Source of the DNA: Bedellia somnulentella
Lineage: Eukaryota; Arthropoda; Insecta; Lepidoptera; Bedelliidae
Length of the DNA stretch: 64,000 nucleotides
Direction: 5' to 3'
Assembly (NCBI GenBank): GCA_963576735.1
Contig: OY755170.1
Span: forward strand, 19,266,875-19,330,874
The notes beneath the pieces are model-generated. The model did not search any database and was not told the DNA's origin. It worked only from the letters and a program-made list of their open reading frames with translations. Below are positions 35,801 to 47,800 of this stretch, one piece after another (the first letter of the stretch is position 1; each line of letters begins with the position of its first letter). The position numbers and the translations under genes were made by a program.

Positions 35801-38800
35801 TTAGGAGCGTTATAGTTATTATTTAAGCAATCCATAGGCGCAAAATACGACTCAGATCAAACTGACTCTAGCATTCATAGATTTTGCATACAATCATTCT
35901 GCATTCTTTTTCACCTTCTCTTCTTATATAAGTGACTATTCAGGGATCAAAATAGATTTGAATGAACACCGAGAAAGTTATGATAGATCACTAATATGTG
36001 CGCGACACACCGATAGGTTTTGGATAAATTAGGAAGTTGAAAATATTATGAGTTCAAAATGAGAAAGATATCAATCAAACCTTTTTAATTTAGCATCTGC
36101 TTCCCAAACAATAGGATCGGTCACAACGGAAACTCTTGCATAAGATGATGCTCGTCCGTGATTATTACTTGCTTCACAACTGTAGCGAGCCTCATCCTCT
36201 AATTTAACATTTTTAATTATCAAAACACAATCTTGGCCATTAAATGTTGTCATAATTTTTCCTTCTTGTTCTTCAATCTCGTGACCGTTTTTCATCCAAA
36301 CTATTTCAGGCAACGGTTTACCTTTTACACTGCACTTCAGGGTTGCTGTTTCACCAACAAGAACTTTTAATTGTCCAGGTAATATTTCGAGAAACTCTGG
36401 TCTGTCTCCAGACAATCCAATCCCTACAGGTGTCGATGTCTGAACGGATTCACCCCAACCGTAACGGTTTCGGGGAGTGACACGGAAATAATACTCTTCG
36501 CCTTCTTTTAAGTTGAAAATGTCATATGTATTTAGAGGAGTAATTCCTAATTCATTCCAGCGTGCTCCACCTTCTTTGCCAAGTTGCCAGCTTTCCAATT
36601 TGTAAGCTAAAACAGGAGCAGATGCGCGAGGATCCGGTTTAGGCCACGTGAGAGTTGCCCAATTATTACCACCATCGACGACAATCGGTTCGCTTGGGAT
36701 GCGCTCCGGTACCGCTGTGAAAAACAAGTAGTATTGAATCAATGCGGTATTGACCTCACAAGATTTTGTACATATGCCAAAAGTTTTTGTGCGCCACTTT
36801 GCCAAGGGTATCTTTCGGTAGGTAGTGACAAATTGATAATTACATTGATATGATAAATTTAAAAAAGTACTTGTGTTTTTTTTTCCAAAGAGATCATAGC
36901 TATAATGGATAATTGATCTTATAACTACTAAATAAATTGGAACAGATTTCATAACTTTGTATTCTATCGCTTAAATTATTGGCGAGGCCAAAGTAAATCA
37001 GAGCGTATCTGCTGTTGTATAGTACTGTAAAGAATTAACTGAAAATACAGTAATTTAAATTATGATCACTGCAAACAAAAGTAAGTAATGTGTAGTGTAT
37101 TGAGGTTGGAGGAGGAGGGAGCAGGTTGCGGGTTCGATCCCCGCTGAGAGCAACATAGATAATGAGCATAAATGATTGTTTCTTAGTATTGGATGTTATT
37201 TATATGTGTATTATATATTATTAAATATATCGTTGAGTTAGTGTCTTATAGTACAAGTTTAACTTAGTTTGGGGCTAACTTGATCTGTGTATAATATGTC
37301 CGTATATTTATTATTACTGTTTATGTATAATTATGTTTATAATGTATATTTTTTGTTCTAAATTATGAAATATACATTATCCGTGCTTCTTATTTAAACA
37401 AAATATTTTTTTACCATACATATAATACATGTAGGCTTTTGTAATGATTCATGAACTTACCTTTATTCGTTCTTTCAGTTACGGCTACAACGATATCATC
37501 AAGAGGATAAGTCCAGTCTGATACCAAATGCTCTGAAGATGCTCGTTGACGAACCTTTAACACATTAGGAACATATCATATGATAATAACATTAGTAGGG
37601 TTTGAAATTAAAAATATTCAGAGGATGACCTGAGAAGTATATATCAAAAGTTTTCGTTTCTCAAGTAAATTATTTGTGTGGTAAAGTTATACTGAATGTT
37701 ATAAATTAAGCCAGAGTTTGTAACGTTATTTCTAACTCCTGGGATGCTGTACCCAGAAGCCAGAAATAACTAAAGAAAAAAAAAGAAGGAAACGGAAGGT
37801 TAGATATTAAATGAAAGATATATATATCACAACAATATTTAATAATAAAAAAAAAAAATACACTAAAAAACACTCTTAATAAAATAATCCCCTAACTTAA
37901 CAAAATTATAATATAAAAGCACTCAGCTTTTAAAACCAGCTCCTGCTGCGATGGGTGGCTCAACAGTGAGGGTTGTGATTCCAACTTGGTTGCGACTCCG
38001 GATAGGCCGTCGGTGTATGCAGCTCGAAGACAAAGGGGCTGCGACTCCAGGAAGCCCGTCGATAAAGGCAGCTGAAGAAGGGGCTGCGGCTCCGTGAAGC
38101 TTACTTCGAAGAAAAGAGGGGCAGCTCGGGAATAAGGGGCTGCTTTTCCAAACGGGTATGAATAAAATCAGTCCAGAATATCTCCCGTTCTTTCAATTTC
38201 TTCCAAAAATAATGATCAATATCGACTTCGGTAATGGGTCTTTAGTGTCCAATTCCAATCTTGTTTCAGAATGATCCCCCCATCGCCCCAGGAGCTGAAT
38301 ATATACCAACATCTGCGAACAAGCATGACAAATTTAAAATTTTGAAATAACAAATATTCCTTAAAGGAGGTATCAAAGAAAGTAGTCTGAAGTACAAGGA
38401 GAGATTTTACTCATTTAGAATTATATATTAGAAAACAAAATAAGGAAAGACAATAAATTAAGAACATTATCTATCCACTTACAATATTAAACAATACATT
38501 CATATTAAAATTATACAAAAGTTTAGAAAATTAAATTAAATAAATTGTAAGTCTACAACCTAACACTAGCAGCCTTCTTTCAGAAAACTAATGGTTGAGA
38601 GGAGATTTAGAAGAATAAAAATTAATATCTGACAATAAACAATATTGTCAAAATAATTATTTTCGAGAAAAATCTGGAAGCGATTGGACATAGGCTAAAA
38701 GATAAATGAGTTGAGATTGAGAATGTTCTACTAATATCTATTTTGTGAATAGAAATAACGGCAGTGTAGTGAAAATGGTGTGTGTGTTCAAAATGTGTCG

Positions 38801-41800
38801 TGCAATTTAAATGTGTATTACATAGTGTGAAATAATAATAAAAATATGTGTGTAAAACGTGGTTTACATTAAATTCCCTCAATCCTTTTCAGAATAAGTC
38901 TCTGATAAAAAGGTAAGTCAAACATCATGAACTGTTCCACATCTTACATACATAATACAAAATGTACATTACAAGCTTTAAAATTTGATTATTTTTTTTA
39001 TACTGGACGTATAAAGTTTACATTTTTGTTTGATTAAGATGCATAATTGATTTAAAGCAGAATGAGCATAATTGACTGTCGATAAAAAGCAAAAAAATGC
39101 GAGTGCCGCGTATGTGTTGGTCCAACGTTACTTACGCTGTCTCATTAGCAGTTTTATTTTAGCACTCTCCATTATTTTCTTAGTTATAATAAAATATATA
39201 TACATATATCATCAACAATGGTTTTCAAATGTCACGTAATGAGAAACGGAAGAGCTTCTTAATATAATAGTTTAAAGCGAAATTGATAAAAAATATTGGT
39301 TATATATATACTTATTTAATCATATAATATTTAATGGATGTTCATCGATGTTTACGTTCTTTTTGCGCTATAATTATCGTTGATGCCTGAAATACAGGTG
39401 TAAACCTAGCTCGGGAGCAGAACATAGTAACTAGTTACGTGTTGAGTACAATACAGCACTAGTAGCATGAGTCTTGTGAGAGCGAGTATGTCACATGAGA
39501 AGTCAGAAATTGACAGATTGGTCATACAAAATCTGTCAGTATCTCACTTCTCATGTGACATACTCGCTCTCACACACCTCATGCTACGAGGGCTGTTATT
39601 GTTGACGACAGCCGTGGCCGAGTGGATAGGTGATTAGCTTCTCGGTCCGGAGGTTACGAGTTCGATCCCCGCTGAGGGCAACATTTATGTGATGAGCATA
39701 AATGATTGTTTCTTCGTCTTGGGTGTTATTTCTATGTGTATATAATATTAAGTACATCGTTGAGTAAGTTATCCCATAATACAAGTCTTAGTTAGTTTGG
39801 GGCGAACTTGATCTGTGTAAAGTATTTTCATATATATTTTATTTATTTATTATTTATAATAATAAGAATAAAAGAAATACATTTTCTAATTATATCTAAT
39901 TTTAATATATACTTACATATGAGTAAATCTATCATATAAGCTATGAAATTTTTATAAAAAATATGATTACTTACTACAACAGTAACAAAAGCTCGATCGC
40001 AGCCGTAGGCATTTCTCACATAAATACAGTAGGTGCCAGCGTCAGAAACTACGGATCTTTTTAAAGTAAATTTAACATAGTCATCTGAAGTCATCTTGCA
40101 TACACGATGACTGCTTGTTATATCCCGGGTGCCCTTTAAGAAGTACACTAAAAATGGGAATACAGTTAGTTTAAGCATATTGTTTGAAACTTATATTAAG
40201 GCATTTAAAAAATCTACCTTTTGGTTTGGGTTCACCCTGAACTCTAAAAGAAATATTAAGGTCTTCTCCAATAGAAATTAAAACATCCTTTTCGGGGCGT
40301 CCTACTATTGTGGCTGGTTTGCCGTCTTTGAAACTCCCTGATGGCAATACTGTTACTGATGCATTCATATCCACACTACCATGCGAACTGTATGCTCTAC
40401 ATGTATAAGTTCCGGATTCTCTCTCGGTAACGTCACTGAGAGCTAAGGTGTATAAACTCTGTTCTACAAACGTTCTCGCATTCTGATAAGCTTCGGTAAC
40501 AGGATGTCCTTCTCGTAGCCATTCTACTTTACTGGGGAGGCCTCTTATCTCAACTTGGAGACCAATAGTTCCCCCGCTAACGACGGAGTGATCACTTAAA
40601 ACATTAGAAAAATGAGGTCTTCTGGATTCCTTAGCATGTCTTGTGAAACGTGATCGCTCTAAGGTCGTGATGTTTGGACTCAAGACTTCTTTACCTGGAA
40701 ACGTTTTCATGCAAAACTTATTTTCGCTACTATTAAGATGCTAATAAATATAATAAATAATATGAATTTAATTTGAGTTTATCAGTATTATCAGTATCAG
40801 TAATTAAATTTCATTTATAACTATGAAGAATCAATACCAATATAAAATATGAGTCAAGAAACAAACTAATATTATATAAATATAATTCCACCTATGATCC
40901 AACTATGACTATTCTTTGATGAAGGAAAATAATAAAAATACAATTTTTAAAGATGAGATAAGCTTGCCTGTGAAGTTGACGTCATGGCTTATTTGATCTG
41001 ACCAAATAGAATTTTCTGCTTTGCATGTATATTTTCCACTGTCCTTGGGACTTGGGGAGTTAATAGCTAAACGGCATACTCCATCAGCTAGATAATACGA
41101 TTGGAATCGGTCAACAGTTTCAATTTCTTTATTGTCTTTCAGCCAAGAGATTGAAGGAAGAGGTTGGCCACGAATTCTGCATTCTAGTATTAGTTCATTT
41201 TCTGCCAAATGATAAGTATCTGGAAAGTACGTTAATATTTAAAATGGTCAATTTATTCTTGTATCTTTATCTTCAATATAAATGTATTCTTCTTACCTCG
41301 AATTGAACGAGTAAAAGTAGGGGGAATAGGTGTAGCCTCAAAGCTTGGATATACTTTTAAGTTTGCTGCACTGTTCACTGACCCATTATCGTTTTCAACT
41401 GTGCAGCTATATTCAGCAGTGTCATCAGGGACTGCATTTAATACCTCCAAAGTGATAAGACCATCAATATATTTAGTTTTATATTTCAATTGATTATTTA
41501 AAGGAGCTCCATTTTTGAACCATGTTATTTTTGGGTCTTGGACTGATAAAACACTGCAAGTCAACTTAACCCTCGAACCTTCTACAGCAGTACGATCTGT
41601 GAGATAAGTGGAAAAGATGGGTTTGCGCTTTGAATCTCTGGATATATATAGTCTTTTATCTGATGGCGATATACTTATTTCACTAACAGCTTTTGGAATG
41701 TACCCTTTGTCTCTTTTATGTACGTATTTTTTCATGTCTGTTTCACGAGGTAACGAAGACCTTAATTGCGCATCTCTCATGAGGTTATCAACTTTATAAT

Positions 41801-44800
41801 ATGTTTTAACACTGCAATCATAATTGGTAATTTTTAATGTGTCTGTTTCTATGGTATGTTCTCTAAAAGATGAAGGTCGCGCAAACTCTTCAGTGTAATT
41901 AACGTGAGTGTGGTCGATAAATTCTCGCTTTTTGCTATTATTCCCGTGTAACGTCTTACTTAACTTAGTGTCTTCTAAAAGTGAATATTTTTTTGTGGAT
42001 TCAGCATAAGTCTCGTTTTGTTTTCTATTACAGATTCCTAGTGTTTGTAAGTTTTCTGGTTTTTCATTATGTTGCTGCTTGTTTTGTCTCTCATATAATT
42101 CTTTGACATCAACTTCTTTATCATTTTTTCCCATTAAGTTACTTTGTGTCGGTACATCTTCTTCGAAATTTTGAATATTTTGATCTTTGTGATCCCAAGA
42201 TTTATTTTCTTTTTCAAATTCATTTTCGTTTTCAGGCTCTTTATTTTGTTTGCTTGTTCTTGAGTTAAGATCTTCATCTTTTTTAATTTTGGACGTTTGT
42301 TCTGGGATTTGTTTCAGTTTTAAGTCCGTTTTGGTCCGTTTCCGTTCGGCTTCTTCATTTTGTTTTTGTTCTAAGTCTACTTGTTCTTTCTTTCCTTTCT
42401 CTTTTAGATTTTTATTTTTGTCGAGACAAAGCCTTTCCTTTTCTTCCTTTTGTTGGTTAAGAATTTGTGCCTGATTTTCTTTTTCTAAAACCACTTTTCT
42501 GTCAGCTTCTGCTTTTCGTTTCTGTTCCATTTCTATTTGTTCTTTGTTTTCTTTTTCTTTGAGTTTTCGATCTTTCTCGGTACGAAGCCTTTCTTTTTTT
42601 TCCAAAGCGGCGTTTATGTCTGCTTCTTCTTTTCGTTTTTGTTCCATCTCAGCTCGTTCTTTCTTTTCTTTTTCTTTGAGTTTTTGATCCTCCTCAATTC
42701 GAAGCCTTGCCTTTTCTTCTTTTTCCACAGCGGCTTTTTTGTCAGCTTCTTCTTTTTGTTTGATTTCAATTTTTTCTTGTTCGTTCTTTTCTTTTTCTTT
42801 GAGTTTTTGATCCTCCTCAATTCGAAGCCTTGCCTTTTCTTCATTTTCCACAGCGGCTTTTCTGTCAGATTCTTCTTTTCGTTTGATTTCTTTTTTTTCT
42901 TGTTCTTTCTTTTCTTTTTCTTTGAGTTTTTCATCCTCCTCAGTTCGAAGCCTTGCCTTTTCTTCATTTTCCACAGCGGCTTTTCTGTCAGCTTCTTTTT
43001 TTTGTTTCTGTTCCATCTCAGCTCGTTCCTTCTTTTCTTTTTCTTTGAGTTTTTCATCCTCCTCTATTCGAAGTCTTTCTTTTTCTTCTTTTTCTTCTTT
43101 TTCCAAAGTAGCTTTTCTGTCAGCTTCTTCTTTTTGTTTGATTTCTTTTTTTTCTTGTTCTTTCTTTTCTTTTTCTTTGAGTTTTTCATCCTCCTCAGTT
43201 CGAAGCCTTGCCTTTTCTTCATTTTCCACAGCGGCTTTTCTGTCAGATTCTTCTTTTTGTTTGATTTCTTTTTTTTCTTGTTCTTTCTTTTCTTTTTCTT
43301 TGAGTTTTTCATCCTCCTCAGTTCGAAGCCTTGCCTTTTCTTCATTTTCCACAGCGGCTTTTCTGTCAGCTTCTTTTTTTTGTTTCTGTTCCATCTCAGC
43401 TCGTTCCTCCTTTTCTTTTTCTTTGAGTTTTTGATCCTCCTCAATTCGAAGCCTTGCCTTTTCTTCTTTCTCCACAACTGCTTTTCTCTCAGCTTCTTCT
43501 TTTTGTTTGATTTTTATTTTCTCTTGTTCTTTCTTTTCTTTTTCTTTGAGTTTTTGTTCCTCTTCGATAAGAAGCCTTTCTTTTTCTTCTTTTTCCACAG
43601 CGGCTTTTCTGCCAGCTTCTTCTATTCGTTTCTGTTCCATCTGAACTCGTTCCTTCTTTTCTTTTTCTTTGAGTTTTTGATCCTCCTCAATTCGAAGCCT
43701 TGCCTTTTCTTCTTTTTCCACAACTGCTTTTCTCTCAGCTTCTTCTTTTTGTTTGATTTCTATTTTCTCTTGTTCTTGCTTTTCTTTGAGTTTTTGTTCT
43801 TCTTCAATACGAAGCCTTTCTTTTTCTTCTTTTTCCAAAGCGATTTTTCTGTCAGCTTCTTCTTTTTGTTTGATTTCTTTTTTTTCTTGTTCTTTCTTTT
43901 CTTTTTTTTTGAGGTTTTCATCCTCCTCAATTCGAAGTCTTTCTTTTTCTTCTTTTTCCACAGCGGCTTTTCTGTCAGCTTCTTCGTTTTGTTTAATTTC
44001 TTTTTTCTCTTGTTCGTTCTTTTCTTTTTCTTTGAGTTGTTGATCCTCCTCGATATCAAGCCTTTCCTTTTCCTCTTTTTCCTCAGCGGATTTCACTTCA
44101 GCCTCTTCTTTTCGTTTCTGTTCCATCTCAGCTTGATTTTTCTTTTCTTTTCCATCGTCCTCTATACGCACTCTTTCCTTTTCTTCTTTTTTCGCAATGG
44201 CTTCTCTTTCCTCATCTTTGTTTTCTTTGATTTCTATTATCTCTTGTTCTTGCTTTTCTTTTTCTTTGAGTTTTTGTTCCTCTTCGATATGAAGCCTTTT
44301 TATTTCTTCTCTTTCCACAGCGGCTTTTCTGCCAGCTTCTTCTTTTCGTTTCTGTTCTATCTCAACTCGTTCCTTCTTTTCCTTTTCTTTGAGTTTTTCA
44401 TCCTCCTCTATTCGAAGTCTTTCTTTTTCTTCTTTTTCCACAGCTGCTTTTCTGTCAGCTTCTTCTTTTTGTTTCTGTTCCGTCTCAGCTCGTTGTTTCT
44501 TTTCTTTTTCTTTGAGTTTTTGTTCCTCTTCGATACGAAGCCTTTCTATTTCTTCTCTTCCCACAGCGGCTTTTCTGCCAGCTTCTTCTTTTCGTTTCTG
44601 TTCTATCTCAGCTCGTTCCTTCTTTTCCTTTTCTTTGAGTTTTTCATCCTCCTCTATTCGAAGTCTTTCTTTTTCTTCTTTTTCTACAGCTGCTTTTCTG
44701 TCAGCTTCTTCTTTTTGTTTCTGTTCCGTCTCAGCTCGTTCTTTCTTTTCTTTGAGTTTTTTATCCTCCTCTATTCGAAGTCTTTCTTTTTCTTCTTTTT

Positions 44801-47800
44801 CCACAGCTGCTTTTCTGTCAGCTTCTTCTTTTTGTTTGATTTCTATTTTCTCTTGTTCTTGCTTTTCTTTGAGTTTTTGTTCCTCTTCGATACGAAACCT
44901 TTCTTTTTCTTCTTTTTCCAAAGCGGCTTTTCTGTCAGCTTCTTCTTTTTGTTTGATATCTTTTTTTTCTTGTTCTTTCTTTTCTTTTTCTTTGAGGTTT
45001 TCATCCTCCTCAATTCGAAGCCTTGCCTTTTCTTCTTTTTCCACAGCGGTTTTTTTGTCAGCTTCTTCTTTTCGTTTCTGTTCCATCTCAGCTCGTTCCT
45101 TATTTTCTTTTTCTTTGAGTTTTTCATCCTCCTCGATTCGAAGTCTTTCTTTTTCCTCTTTTTCCAGAGCGGCTTTTCTGTCAGCTTCTTCTTTTTGTTT
45201 GATTTCTTTTTTTTCTTGTTCTTTCTTTTCTATTTCTTTGAGTTTTTCATCCTCCTCAGTTCGAAGCCTTGCCATTTCTTTTTTTTCCACAGCGGTTTTT
45301 TTGTCAGTTTCTTCTTTTTGTTTGATTTCTGTTTTCTCTTGTTCTTTCTTTTCTTGTTCTTTGAGTTTTTGATCCTCCTCTATTCGAAGCTTCTCTTTCT
45401 CTTCTTTTCTTGTTGTGGTTTTGTCTGCTTCTTCTTTTCGTTTCTGTTGCATCTCAGCTTGTTCTTTCTCTTCATTTTCTTTGAGTTTTTGATGCTTTTC
45501 GACACTACTATCCTTTTCTTCTTTTTCCACAGCGGCTTTACTGTCAGCTTCTTCTTTTCGTTTCTGTTCCATTTCAGCTTGTTCTTTTCTTTCTTTTTCT
45601 TGGAGTTTTTGATCCTCCTCAATTCGAAGCCTTTCCTTTTCTTCTTTTTCCACAGTGGTTTTTCTGTCAGCTTCTTCTGTTTCTTCGATTTTTATTTTCT
45701 CTTGTTCTTTCTTTTCTTTTTCTTTGAGTTTTTGTTCCTCTTCGATAAGTAGCCTTTCTTTTTCTTCTTTTTCCACAGCGGCTTTACTGTCAGCTTCTTC
45801 TTTTCGTTTCTGTTCCATTTCAGCTTGTTCTTTTCTTTCTTTTTCTTGGAGTTTTTGATTCTCCTCAATTCGAAGCCTTTCCTTTTCTTCTTTTTCCACA
45901 GTGCTTTTTCTGTCAGCTTCTTCTGTTTCTTCGATTTTTATTTTCTCTTGTTCTTTCTTTTCTTTTTCTTTGAGTTTTTGTTCCTCTTCGATAAGTAGCC
46001 TTTCTTTTTCTTCTTTTTCCACAGCGACTTTTCTGCCAGCTTCTTCTTTTCGTTTCTGTTCTATCACAGCTCGTTCCTTCTTTTCCTTTTCTTTGAGTTT
46101 TTCATCCTCCTCTATTCGAAGTCTTTCTTTTTCTTCTTTTTCCAGAGCTGCTTTTCTGTCAGCTTCTTCTTTTTGTTTGATTTCTATTTTCTCTTGTTCT
46201 TGCTTTTCTTCGTGTTTTTGATCCTCGTTGATTTGAAGCCTATCTTTTTCTTCTTTTAGTTGATTTTCAAATTCATCTTGTTTTTCTTTTTCCACTACGG
46301 CATTGTTTTCAGTGTTATCTTTTTGCTTCAGTTCCGTGATTACTTGTTCTTTCATTTCCTCGTCTTCGAGTGTTTTGTCCTTTTCCAAATAAAGCTCTTC
46401 CTTTTCTTCAGTTGTTTTTCTTTTATCATCTATTTCATGTTTTATTTTCATTTCAGCTTGTTCTTTCTCATCTGCTTCTTTAAGTTTTCGATCCTCCTCC
46501 ATACGAACTCTTTCTTTATCTCTTTTTAGTTGGTTTTCAATTTCATCTGGTTTTTCTTTTACCAAGACGCTTTCTTCGAGAGTTCTTTCCGTTTGTTTCA
46601 ATTCCATTTTATCTTGTTCGTTCTTTTTCTTTTCTTTGGAATCTTGATCCTCCTCAATACAAAGCCTTTCCTTTTCTTCCCTTAGTTGTTTTCCAATTTG
46701 CGCCTGTGGTTTGCTTTCCAAAACGGCTTTGCTGTCAGCTTCTGTTTTGTGTTGGTTTGCCTTATCAGCTTGTTCTTTCTTTTCTTTATCATTAAGTAAT
46801 TCTTCCTTTATGATGTTTTCCTTTTCCAGTTTTTCATCAATGGCTTTTCTTTCAACTGATTCTTTTTGTTTGCGTTCAATTGTCTCTTGTTCACTCCTCT
46901 CTTTTTCCTTGAGTTTTTGATCCTCGTTGATGAGGAATCTATCATTTTCTTCATCGTGTTGGGTTTTTTCTTCGAGGTTTTGATTCTTTTCGATTAGAAG
47001 CCTTTCTTTTTCTTCTTTTCGTTTGGGTTCAATTTCTGTTTGGTCTATTTTTTCTCTTTCTTTGAGAGTTTGGTCTTCGTCGAGCTGAAGCCTTTTTGAT
47101 TCGTCTTTTAGCTTGATTTCAATTTGTTTCTGTTTTTCATTTTCCACAATGGTGTTTTTGCCATCTTCTTCTTTGGGTATTAGATCCTCTTCGATACGAA
47201 GCCTTTCTCTTTCTTCTTTTTCCACAGCGTCATCTGTTTCTTTTTGGTTTTCAAACTGATCTTGGATTTCTGAAACCAGTGTTACCTCAGCTTCATTTTT
47301 CTGTTTCAGTTCTAATTCTACATGTTGTATCTTAGATTTTTGTTCCTGTAATTGATCTGAGTGAGAACTGAAGTGATCTTCTTTTTCTTTGTTTTGATTA
47401 GATGCTTGATCTTCCTTTTCTTTTTCTTCCTCTTCCTTAATGCCATGTCTTTCTTTTTCTTCTTTTTCTGCAATGGCTTTGCTTTCCTCTTCTTCTTTTT
47501 GTTTGATTTCTATATTGTCTGGTTTGATTTTTTCTTTTTCTTCGGGTTTTTGCTCCTCTTCAATACGTATTTCTGTTTCTTCCGTTTTCGAATTGGCTTC
47601 CAACTCGTCATATTCGTTTTGCGGGTAATCTATATCTTCTTGTTTTGTCTTTTCTTTCCTTTCAATTTTTTTCTCCTCTACGAGGCTAATTGTTCCCGTC
47701 TCTGCTTTTATTACGTCTTGTTCTAAAACAGCTTCACTCGTCAGTTCATTTTCTAGACCAATTTGTTCTTTTTCCTCCGAAAAGAACTTTTTCTCTTCTT

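Larger units (their letters stand above)
37555..39974. other. Large titin-class intron with repeats
   Basis: A GC-richer stretch at about 37925-38160 has three loose copies of a block of about 45 bp ending AAGGGGCTGC. Just before it, at about 37727-37770, a GTTATTTCT...AGAAATAAC hairpin is found. The stretch could be part of an LTR, but I found no paired copy. The foldback and SINE at 39471-39840 are listed separately. Confidence 0.45.

Noticed and set aside
39603..39690. A serine or leucine tRNA gene
   Set aside because: Good A and B boxes are present, but the acceptor stem does not close and a SINE body follows that is shared with 37110-37350. It is a tRNA-derived SINE.
42537..45752. A 1,071-codon open frame on the plus strand, rich in Phe, Leu and Ser
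   Set aside because: It is the mirror of the Lys/Glu repeat. Lys/Glu codons read backwards avoid stops and give Phe/Leu/Ser. It has no independent start context, domain or exon signal.
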